Shown in pieces: positions 15,113-21,767 of a DNA stretch of 23,845 bases; positions within the stretch are counted from its first letter, which is position 1; each line of letters starts with the position of its first letter. This DNA is from an uncultured Clostridia bacterium. Its GTDB lineage: Bacteria > Bacillota > Clostridia > Lachnospirales > Lachnospiraceae. The translations under genes and the position numbers were made by a program. Below the pieces are notes generated by a model. The model searched no databases. It was given only the letters and a program-made list of their open reading frames with translations, and was not told the origin of the DNA. The stretch lies in NCBI GenBank assembly GCA_947304065.1, contig CAMZAI010000011.1, positions 1-23,845 of the forward strand, in the 5' to 3' direction.

Positions 15113-16534
15113 TCACTCGGTATATCCGCACTCACGGAGTCTCTGAGGTATGTACTCCTTCAGAGTGGAGTTCGGGCAAACCTCGATCATCATCTTGTAA
15201 TACTCGATGGCCTTGTCGAACTGTGACAGAGCCTGGTAGGACTTTCCGAGATAATACATGGCCGCGTCGTTCTCGCCGTTAAACGCTACGGCGGCTTCGA
15301 GCATGCCTGCGGCGCCTTCGTAATCTCCGCTGTCGTACAGGGCCTTGCCGGCCTTGTAGATCTTCCTGGCTGCGGTCGGATAGATATCCTTCCTCATATC
15401 CTCGAGCATCGAGAGCGCGTATTCGCTGTCGATCCCGGAATCATCCACGGTCCAGAGATCGAGTGCGAGCTTCTCGAGTTGGTCATCGCTGTACTCTGTG
15501 GACTTGAGGAACTTGTACTCCTTATATACGTCAAAGAACGCCCTGTAGCCCTCGGTTCCGACCTCTACCGTGACAGGCGTGGTGTCGATGCCGTCTATCG
15601 TAGCCTGAAGGTCATTTACCTGTCTTTCGAGCGCCGCTATGGTCTTCTGCTGCTGCGCGATCTCCGCGCTCTTTGCGGACAGCTCTGCGCTGTAATCGAC
15701 CTTCTGCGACTCGTACTCTTCTTTGATATTCGACTTGATCGTCGGAACGATCAGATAGTAAACTACCGCGATACCTATCAGCACACCGAGAAGGAGGTTC
15801 ACGAATACCATGACGTTCGGCTTCTCCTCGCGGTAAGAATTGACCACCGCGATGCCTCTTCCGGCGTCTTTAACGTTCTCCTTGGCGTCAGCCTCACGGA
15901 GTCTCGGATTATCCTCGCCCGTCTCACGTGCGATCTCACCGAGATACCTGAGCGTGGTCGTATTGCCGACGTCGATCTTTATCGCGCGGTCAAGAAATTT
16001 CTTGGCCTGATCGTACTGCTCGCTCTTGATCAGGAGCAGGCCGAGCAGCTGCAGCGCGCGAAGGAAATTCGGATGCAGGCTCACTACCTTCTTCAGCTGA
16101 AGGATCGCCAGATCGTCGTTCTGCTCCTTCGCCGCATCAAGCGCGATATTATACTTTTTGATGGCCTGATTGATATTCTCAAGCTCGTTCTGGTTATCCT
16201 GGACTTTCTCGAGCAGATCCTCCGCCTCATTGGCATCGGGCGAAAAGCTCTTGCTGATGACCCACTCGGAAAGCGCCGAAACGGTCTCACCCATCTCGTA
16301 ATATACCAGTCCGAGCAGATTACGCGCCTCGATGTTTCTCTTATTCATTTCGAGACTCTTCTGCAGATCCTGCGCGGCTCCGGTCAGGTTGCGCACCTTG
16401 GCCTTCTCGAGTCCGCTGTTGTAATATCTGTTAGAGAGTCTGATTATCTTCCTGTAAATGGAGATATCGGTACCGCAGACTTCGCAGTACTGACGTCTGG
16501 CAGGTACAGGATTGCCGCATCTGGGACAATTCAT
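15113..16534 (-). CDS. Zinc-ribbon, TPR and coiled-coil membrane protein
   Basis: A 473-residue protein I cannot name. Cys3, Cys6, Cys17 and Cys20 (CPRC...CEVC) form an N-terminal zinc ribbon. TPR-like helices follow (about residues 30-205), then a linker, one membrane helix (about 241-263, VFVNLLLGVLIGIAVVYYLI), a coiled coil (about 268-316) and a second TPR-like block (about 385-465). The predicted topology has the zinc ribbon and first TPRs inside and the coiled coil and C-terminal TPRs outside. Such proteins usually act as scaffolds. It is last in a probable operon with proS and a 50-residue ORF, starting 18 bp after that ORF; the ribosome site is AGGGAG. It converges on the giant cyclase. 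A role in envelope assembly is only a guess. Confidence 0.85.
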   Translation of the reverse strand: MNCPRCGNPVPARRQYCEVCGTDISIYRKIIRLSNRYYNSGLEKAKVRNLTGAAQDLQKSLEMNKRNIEARNLLGLVYYEMGETVSALSEWVISKSFSPDANEAEDLLEKVQDNQNELENINQAIKKYNIALDAAKEQNDDLAILQLKKVVSLHPNFLRALQLLGLLLIKSEQYDQAKKFLDRAIKIDVGNTTTLRYLGEIARETGEDNPRLREADAKENVKDAGRGIAVVNSYREEKPNVMVFVNLLLGVLIGIAVVYYLIVPTIKSNIKEEYESQKVDYSAELSAKSAEIAQQQKTIAALERQVNDLQATIDGIDTTPVTVEVGTEGYRAFFDVYKEYKFLKSTEYSDDQLEKLALDLWTVDDSGIDSEYALSMLEDMRKDIYPTAARKIYKAGKALYDSGDYEGAAGMLEAAVAFNGENDAAMYYLGKSYQALSQFDKAIEYYKMMIEVCPNSTLKEYIPQRLRECGYTE

Positions 16535-16552
16535 CTGTGTACTCCCTTAATT

Positions 16553-16705
16553 CTACTGATTGTCGTTTTTACCCGATGTTCCGTTGATGATCGTGTCGAT
16601 AACATCGGACAGATCGGTCATGTCGTTATTGTAAATGGATTCCTCCGCCTGATCGATGTCAAGGCTGGGCTGGAATCTTGCAACTTCTTCTTCAAAATTG
16701 ATCAT
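16553..16705 (-). CDS. Small acidic hypothetical protein, 50 residues
   Basis: This frame starts at ATG 16705 and ends at TAG 16553. It encodes 50 residues beginning MINFEEEVARFQPSLDIDQA and ending GTSGKNDNQ. It is strongly acidic, with no membrane helix and no Cys. The start has AGAGG 8 bp upstream, and this site overlaps the proS stop region; the ORF begins 12 bp after that stop codon. The zinc-ribbon gene begins 18 bp after its own stop. Tight spacing, a proper ribosome site and otherwise unexplained space support a real gene. I do not recognise the family. It may bind the zinc-ribbon/TPR protein encoded next to it (inference). Confidence 0.75.
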   Translation of the reverse strand: MINFEEEVARFQPSLDIDQAEESIYNNDMTDLSDVIDTIINGTSGKNDNQ

Positions 16706-16717
16706 ATCAAATACCTC

Positions 16718-18157
16718 TTAATAAGCTCTGCCCCAGTAAACGAGCGCCTTTGCGGGCTTGCCGCAGCAGATGCACTTATCCGAAAGCTTCTCCTGCGCGA
16801 AAGGCATGCAGCGTGAAGTAGCGCCGGTGTCCTCTTTGATCTTGTCCTCGCAGGCGCGGTCGCCGCACCACATGGCGCGTACGAAACCGGGCTTGTTGTT
16901 GATGGTCTCGCAGAACTCGCCGTACTCTGTCGCATCGTAAGTATGTGAATCACGGTGAGCCCTTGCGGTCTCGAGCATATTCTTCTGGATATCGTCCAGG
17001 ATGCGGGGGATCTCGGTCTCGATCGCATCGATGGCAACGGTCAGCTTCTCATGGGTATCACGGCGTACAACAACGCATGTGCCTGCCTCGATATCCTTCG
17101 GACCGCACTCGATACGTACGGGGAAGCCTCTCATCTCCTGCTCGGAGAACTTGAATCCGGGACGCTTGTCGGTATCGTCAACCTTTACGCGGATGCCGGC
17201 CTTGACAAGTCTGTCCTTAAGCTCCGCAGCCTTCTCCAGAACGCCTTCCTTGTTCTGCATGATGGGCACGATAACGGCCTGAACGGGAGCAACTCTCGGA
17301 GGAAGCTTAAGTCCCGAATCATCGCCGTGAACCATGATGATCGCGCCGATCAGACGTGTGGTCATGCCCCATGAAGTCTGATGAACGTACTGAAGCTTAT
17401 TCTCTTTATCGGTGTACTGAATGCCGAACGCCTTCGCGAAGCCGTCGCCGAAGTTATGGCTCGTGCCGGACTGAAGCGCTTTGCCGTCGTGCATGAGAGC
17501 TTCGATCGTGTAGGTAGCCTCAGCGCCCGCGAACTTCTCCTTATCGGTCTTGCGTCCTCTTACAACGGGGATAGCCAGAACCTGCTCGCAGAAATCCGCA
17601 TAGAGGTTCAGCATCTGCTCTGTGCGCTCCTGAGCTTCCTCAGCTGTGGCGTGGGCGGTGTGGCCCTCCTGCCATAAGAACTCACGCGAACGCAGGAAAG
17701 GACGTGTGGTCTTCTCCCAGCGGACTACGCTGCACCACTGGTTGTAAACCTTGGGCAGGTCGCGGTACGACTGGATGATATTCTTGTAAAAATCACAGAA
17801 AAGCGTCTCCGATGTGGGACGTACGCAAAGTCTCTCCTCAAGGGGCTCAAGTCCGCCATACGTAACCCATGCAACCTCGGGAGCAAAGCCCTCTACATGG
17901 TCCTTTTCCTTTTCGAGCAGCGACTCGGGAATGAACATGGGCATGTAAACATTCTCAACGCCCGTCTCTTTGAACATCGCGTCAAGCTGCTTCTGGATCA
18001 GTTCCCAGATCGCGTATCCCGCGGGCTTGATGATCATGCAGCCCTTTACGCTCGAATAATCCATGAGCTCCGCTTTGCTGACTATATCTGTATACCATTG
18101 GGCAAAATCCTCGCTCATCGAGGTGATCTGCTCAACCTGTTTTTTCTCGTCTGCCAT
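16718..18157 (-). CDS. proS: Prolyl-tRNA synthetase, type 3 (archaeal/eukaryote-like)
   Basis: A 479-residue class II enzyme that charges tRNA-Pro with proline. It lacks the internal editing insertion of the longer bacterial type and matches the short type 3 form. Visible elements are motif 2 (TTRPFLRSREFLWQEGHTAH), the proline-site region (SGTSHNFGDGFAKAF), motif 3 (GMTTRLIGAIIMVHGDD) and the anticodon-binding domain (VIVPIM onward). The C-terminal zinc-binding domain has paired Cys (CGDRAC, CICCGK) and ends in Tyr (WGRAY), as is usual for this type. It has its own promoter about 40 bp upstream, and the short leader leaves no room for a T-box. It heads a probable operon with the small acidic ORF and the zinc-ribbon/TPR gene. 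Confidence 0.97.
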   Translation of the reverse strand: MADEKKQVEQITSMSEDFAQWYTDIVSKAELMDYSSVKGCMIIKPAGYAIWELIQKQLDAMFKETGVENVYMPMFIPESLLEKEKDHVEGFAPEVAWVTYGGLEPLEERLCVRPTSETLFCDFYKNIIQSYRDLPKVYNQWCSVVRWEKTTRPFLRSREFLWQEGHTAHATAEEAQERTEQMLNLYADFCEQVLAIPVVRGRKTDKEKFAGAEATYTIEALMHDGKALQSGTSHNFGDGFAKAFGIQYTDKENKLQYVHQTSWGMTTRLIGAIIMVHGDDSGLKLPPRVAPVQAVIVPIMQNKEGVLEKAAELKDRLVKAGIRVKVDDTDKRPGFKFSEQEMRGFPVRIECGPKDIEAGTCVVVRRDTHEKLTVAIDAIETEIPRILDDIQKNMLETARAHRDSHTYDATEYGEFCETINNKPGFVRAMWCGDRACEDKIKEDTGATSRCMPFAQEKLSDKCICCGKPAKALVYWGRAY

Positions 18158-18193
18158 TGTGTTTGCCTCATTTCTAGAATTGTAATCATAGTT

Positions 18194-18221
18194 ATTCTAT
18201 CACAATATCAGACAACGTCAA
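18194..18221 (-). promoter_or_regulatory. Promoter of proS
   Basis: On the minus strand TTGACG (18221-18216) and TAGAAT (18199-18194) are 16 bp apart, with a TG element just before the -10 (TGATAGAAT). The leader to ATG 18157 is about 30 nt. Confidence 0.75.
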
Positions 18222-18261
18222 GGAGAAACGCTTGTTTTATGCGGGTTTGGGGCAAATAAAA

Positions 18262-18296
18262 ACGGTGACGGGCACCATTTTGGTGCCTGTCACCGT
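18262..18296 (-). terminator. REP-like palindrome acting as metK terminator
   Basis: ACGGTGACGGGCACCA (18262-18277) pairs with TGGTGCCTGTCACCGT (18281-18296) with one G-U pair and a 3-nt loop. On the minus strand it is followed by TTTTTATTT, and it lies 8 bp after the metK stop codon, so it should terminate metK. GGTGACAGGCACC is another motif I know as a dispersed palindrome in many bacteria, so a repeat element may have been adopted as a terminator. Confidence 0.8.
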
Positions 18297-18304
18297 CTAT
18301 CGTA

Positions 18305-19549
18305 TCAAAGGTATTTCTTCAGGGTCTCAACTCTGTCCAGCTTCTCCCAGGGCAGATCGAGATCGGTGCGTCCGAAGTGTCCGTAGGATGCGGTCTGCTT
18401 GTAGATCGGACGGCGAAGGTCGAGCATCTTGATGATGCCTGCGGGACGCAGATCGAAGTTCTCGCGGATGATCTCGAGAAGCTTCGCGTCGGAAAGCTTG
18501 CCGGTTCCGAAGGTATCGATATTGATCGATGTGGGACGCGCAACGCCGATCGCGTAACTCAGCTGGATCTGGCACTTGTCGGCAAGGCCTGCGGCTACGA
18601 TGTTCTTCGCAACATAGCGTGCCGCGTAGCATGCGGAACGGTCAACCTTTGTCGGATCCTTGCCCGAGAAAGCTCCGCCGCCGTGAGGCGCATATCCGCC
18701 GTAGGTGTCAACGATGATCTTTCGGCCGGTAAGACCCGAGTCACCGTTAGGTCCGCCGATAACGAAACGTCCTGTGGGATTGATATAGTACTTGGTATTC
18801 TCGTCGAGCATATTCTTGGGAAGAACGGGATCGAACACGTACTTCCTGATATCCTCGTGGATCTTCTCCTGAGTCACATCGGGATCGTGCTGTGTCGAAA
18901 GAACGACTGCCTCGATGCGTGCGGGCTTGCCCTCCTCGTCGTACTCGATAGTAACCTGTGACTTTCCGTCGGGACGAAGGTATTTTAATGTGCCGTTCTT
19001 GCGGACCTCGGCAAGCTTTCTTGTAAGCTTGTGTGCCAGCGAGATCGGGTAAGGCATATACTCTTCCGTCTCGTTCGACGCATAGCCGAACATCATGCCC
19101 TGGTCGCCCGCGCCGACATTGTCGGGATCTGCCTCGGCGCACTTTGACTTAAGCGCGTTCTCGGCGTCCACGCTGCCCGCGTCGGTAATATCAATGTCCG
19201 ACGCAGCCTTCTGCTCGGCCGATACGTTAACGCCCATCGCGATATCGCTCGACTGCTCGTCAAGCGCCACCATAACGCCGCAGGTATCAGCGTCGAAACC
19301 GTATTTCGCGCGGTCGTAACCGATCTCGCGCACGGTATCGCGCACAATCTTCTGAATGTCAACATAGCCCTTTGTCGTAATCTCGCCCATTACAAGCACA
19401 AGACCTGTAGTACAGCAGGTCTCGCAAGCCACACGGCTCATGGGATCCTGCGCAAGCATCGCGTCAAGCACTGCGTCCGAGATCTGGTCGCAGACTTTGT
19501 CGGGATGCCCTTCCGTCACCGATTCTGATGTAAATAATCTTCTCTCCAT
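18305..19549 (-). CDS. metK: S-adenosylmethionine synthetase
   Basis: A 414-residue methionine adenosyltransferase that makes SAM from methionine and ATP in the cytoplasm. Signature motifs are TSESVTEGHPDKVCDQISDA near the N-terminus, GAGDQGMMFGYA, and the phosphate-binding GGGAFSGKDPTKVDRS. It is about 20 residues longer than typical enzymes. The extra length lies before GAGDQG, in an acidic insert that includes ASDIDITDAGSVDAENALKS. ATG 19549 is preceded by AAGGAG. A SAM-I riboswitch and terminator in the leader should reduce expression when SAM is high. The gene appears to be transcribed alone and ends at a palindromic terminator. Confidence 0.98.
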   Translation of the reverse strand: MERRLFTSESVTEGHPDKVCDQISDAVLDAMLAQDPMSRVACETCCTTGLVLVMGEITTKGYVDIQKIVRDTVREIGYDRAKYGFDADTCGVMVALDEQSSDIAMGVNVSAEQKAASDIDITDAGSVDAENALKSKCAEADPDNVGAGDQGMMFGYASNETEEYMPYPISLAHKLTRKLAEVRKNGTLKYLRPDGKSQVTIEYDEEGKPARIEAVVLSTQHDPDVTQEKIHEDIRKYVFDPVLPKNMLDENTKYYINPTGRFVIGGPNGDSGLTGRKIIVDTYGGYAPHGGGAFSGKDPTKVDRSACYAARYVAKNIVAAGLADKCQIQLSYAIGVARPTSINIDTFGTGKLSDAKLLEIIRENFDLRPAGIIKMLDLRRPIYKQTASYGHFGRTDLDLPWEKLDRVETLKKYL

Positions 19550-19581
19550 AACTGCTCCTTTCGCTTCGCTCTCTTATCTCA

Positions 19582-19613
19582 AAAATAAAGGTCCGCTCGA
19601 AAACAAGCGGACC
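19582..19613 (-). terminator. Attenuator terminator of the metK riboswitch
   Basis: On the minus strand GGTCCGCT (19613-19606) pairs with AGCGGACC (19597-19590), followed by TTTATTTTT (19589-19581). It lies between the SAM aptamer and the metK ribosome site, as an expression platform does. I could not identify a clean antiterminator by eye. It may also stop read-through from the upstream cyclase gene. Confidence 0.8.
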
Positions 19614-19634
19614 CGAATAGACAAGTATTCAAAT

Positions 19635-19741
19635 CCTCTTATTGTTCGATCGCTCGCTCAACTTGGCACCTTCCGCGATACATCACCGCGGGGTTGTCGT
19701 GACTTCACTGAGTTTTTCCTCTCCGTCACTCTTAATAAGAG
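19635..19741 (-). ncRNA. SAM-I (S-box) riboswitch upstream of metK
   Basis: The closing stem P1 is CTCTTATT (19741-19734) with AATAAGAG (19642-19635). Inside are the S-box signatures: AAGAG followed by a purine-rich GACGGAGAGG, a kink-turn-like AGTGAAGTCAC, and the diagnostic GGAAGGTGCCAAGTT segment. A GC-rich P3 (CCGCG/CGCGG) is present. S-box aptamers bind SAM and favour termination, which fits the terminator 22 nt downstream and the metK gene they control. Confidence 0.93.
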
Positions 19742-19756
19742 AAATTCACTATGATT

Positions 19757-19785
19757 ACAATACTCCGAATGCCTGTGCTTGTCAA
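19757..19785 (-). promoter_or_regulatory. Promoter of the metK riboswitch transcript
   Basis: On the minus strand TTGACA (19785-19780) and TATTGT (19762-19757) are separated by 17 bp. The -35 box overlaps the stop codon of the upstream LacI-sensor/GGDEF gene. The start falls a few bases before the SAM-I P1 stem. Confidence 0.75.
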
Positions 19786-21701
19786 GAAGAACGCCTCTGT
19801 TTTTTCTCGTTCTTTTCGACATACATGGCCTTATCCGCCTCTTCGATGGCGATATTGAGCTGCAGGCGCGCGTCGGGCCTTGACACGGCATAGCCGAAGC
19901 TCATCCCGATGTCATACGGCAGGCGCTGACGCTCCACAGCCTGCGCGAGACGGGAGTTGACCGATTCCTTCAGGCCGGTCAGATACCCCTCATCCGTGTG
20001 GTGCGAGAGGATCAGGAACTCATCTCCTCCATATCTGGATATAAAATCTTCGTTATCGGCCGATTCGATGACCGCGTCGGCCAGGTTGCAGATCGCGTTG
20101 TTTCCCGCGAGATGTCCGAAAGTATCGTTTATCGATTTGAGACCGTCCATATCGATCATTACGACCGAAAAGCTCCCGCTCTCCTCAAAACCGGGCGCGA
20201 ACCTGCTGAGCCCGTGGCGGTTGTACAGATTCGTCATCTGGTCGTGCATATGCAGCTCCTCGAGCGCTTTCAGGTTGCTGCGCAGGATCATCTGCCTGTG
20301 GAGATTCGCGATATTGTTTCCGAGGCTCTCATGGCATATGCGGTAATTATATACATTGACCGGCATATAATCATTGTGGATGACCATATAGCCGAAATCC
20401 CTGTTCCTGTAGTGGATCGGATAAAATATGAGTATGTCTCCGGCATGAGCCTCCACGGGGATTATATCCCCGATCGGGAATGTGGTCTCGCCCGAGAAAA
20501 CGTCTCCGCCGGTGCTCCTGCCGGCAATGACTCTCATGACCGGATCGTACGGCGCATCCGCGTCGGTCTTGGTATCCGCCCTGTCGCTCATGATGTAGTC
20601 GATGTCGCTCTCGTTCAGGCAGCAGTAATAAGAGGCGATCCCGAGCCCCTTCATCATGCCGTCTATGCCGCTGCTTAGCTGCCCGATCGTCTCCACCTGC
20701 TCGAGTATGTCGCTCAGGTACATCGCGCTCTTTATCTGGCTGGCCGCCTCTACCTTATTGAATATCAGGTTCTGATATATGCCGGCGCTCCCGTCGTTAT
20801 CCCCGTCACATGCGTCACAGCCGCAGCTTCTGCGGAAGACGGTCCTGCCCTTATATATAGTCGCCTCCGAAACCTGCTCGCCGTTCATCAGCCGTTTCAG
20901 CACATCGCACGCAAGCACCGCCGCATCCTTATCCCTGCGGTCGATGCCCGTTACCGACGGCCTGAATACCATACTGTTGCTGCTGTAATTAAACGAGCAG
21001 ACCTTTATATCGTCGGGGACTCTGATCCCCCTGCTCTCGAGCTCCATGGTCAGTCCCAGGGAGCATACGTCATGCACGCAGATCACGGCATCGGCGTCGC
21101 GCATAACGCCGCGTCTGTCATATTTATCGTATATCTGTCTGCCTATCTGGATACCCACCAGACTGTCCAATATCCTTCTCTCATCAACAGGGATGCCGTG
21201 CTTTTCCAGCACATCGCGGTATGTCGCGCGGGCGCTGTCGGAAATGCGTCTGTTGCCCTCGTTCAGGACCAGATTGATATTCCTGCAGCCGTGCCTGATC
21301 ACCAGATGCTCGAGCAGCTCGTACGCGGCATCCTGTGAATCGAGATGCACTGCGGGCACTCCGGGCACATCTATATTGATCGTAACGACAGGCACGCCCC
21401 GCCTGATAAGCTTGCCCGCTATCTCTCCGGCCAGACCGTTGCTGCCGAGATTCGCCTCTATAATGCAGCCGTCCAGCTCCATATGATCGATCAGGCTGTA
21501 GTTCGCAGCCTCGCCGTGACGGTATTCTTTTTCTTCTCCGTTGATGAAAACACCGTAATTGGTGAGCACGTAAAATATGTAGTCTCCGCGCCTTTTCAGC
21601 TCCGAATGGACCGACGTGATTATATTGCGGTGCCTCTCGTTATTCGATGCGCAGATGACCAGTGCTATCTTTTTGGGCTTTTTTTCTTCATCTTTGCTCA
21701 T
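19782..21701 (-). CDS. LacI-type sugar-sensor/GGDEF diguanylate cyclase
   Basis: A 639-residue fusion. Residues about 10-290 match the effector-binding part of LacI/GalR regulators (IALVICASNNERHRNIITSV, DAVICVHDVCSLGLTMELES, RGIRVPDDIKVCSF) but have no helix-turn-helix, signal peptide or membrane segment, so it should sense a ligand in the cytoplasm. A Cys cluster (SCGCDAC, about 292-298) ends this domain. A poorly recognised middle part (about 310-450) may be GAF-like. The C-terminal GGDEF domain (about 465-635) has YNRHGLSRF, MIDMDGLKSINDTFGH and intact GGDEF at 558-562. The inhibitory RxxD is degenerate (DNED). I chose ATG 21701 over in-frame ATG 21716 because GAGGAAG lies 6 bp before it. 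It follows the BspA-like gene by 66 bp without a terminator and probably shares its transcript. Confidence 0.9.
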   Translation of the reverse strand: MSKDEEKKPKKIALVICASNNERHRNIITSVHSELKRRGDYIFYVLTNYGVFINGEEKEYRHGEAANYSLIDHMELDGCIIEANLGSNGLAGEIAGKLIRRGVPVVTINIDVPGVPAVHLDSQDAAYELLEHLVIRHGCRNINLVLNEGNRRISDSARATYRDVLEKHGIPVDERRILDSLVGIQIGRQIYDKYDRRGVMRDADAVICVHDVCSLGLTMELESRGIRVPDDIKVCSFNYSSNSMVFRPSVTGIDRRDKDAAVLACDVLKRLMNGEQVSEATIYKGRTVFRRSCGCDACDGDNDGSAGIYQNLIFNKVEAASQIKSAMYLSDILEQVETIGQLSSGIDGMMKGLGIASYYCCLNESDIDYIMSDRADTKTDADAPYDPVMRVIAGRSTGGDVFSGETTFPIGDIIPVEAHAGDILIFYPIHYRNRDFGYMVIHNDYMPVNVYNYRICHESLGNNIANLHRQMILRSNLKALEELHMHDQMTNLYNRHGLSRFAPGFEESGSFSVVMIDMDGLKSINDTFGHLAGNNAICNLADAVIESADNEDFISRYGGDEFLILSHHTDEGYLTGLKESVNSRLAQAVERQRLPYDIGMSFGYAVSRPDARLQLNIAIEEADKAMYVEKNEKKQRRSS

Positions 21702-21767
21702 AGAATGCTTCCTCATCAGGAACTCTGTTTCAAAAGAACATTCCGACAGTCAGATTCGCGGATCGCT

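Noticed and set aside
15479..16816. 445-codon open frame on the plus strand
   Set aside because: It lies antisense to the zinc-ribbon/TPR gene and the 50-residue ORF, which have real domains and ribosome sites. The product is Leu/Arg-rich without recognisable motifs.
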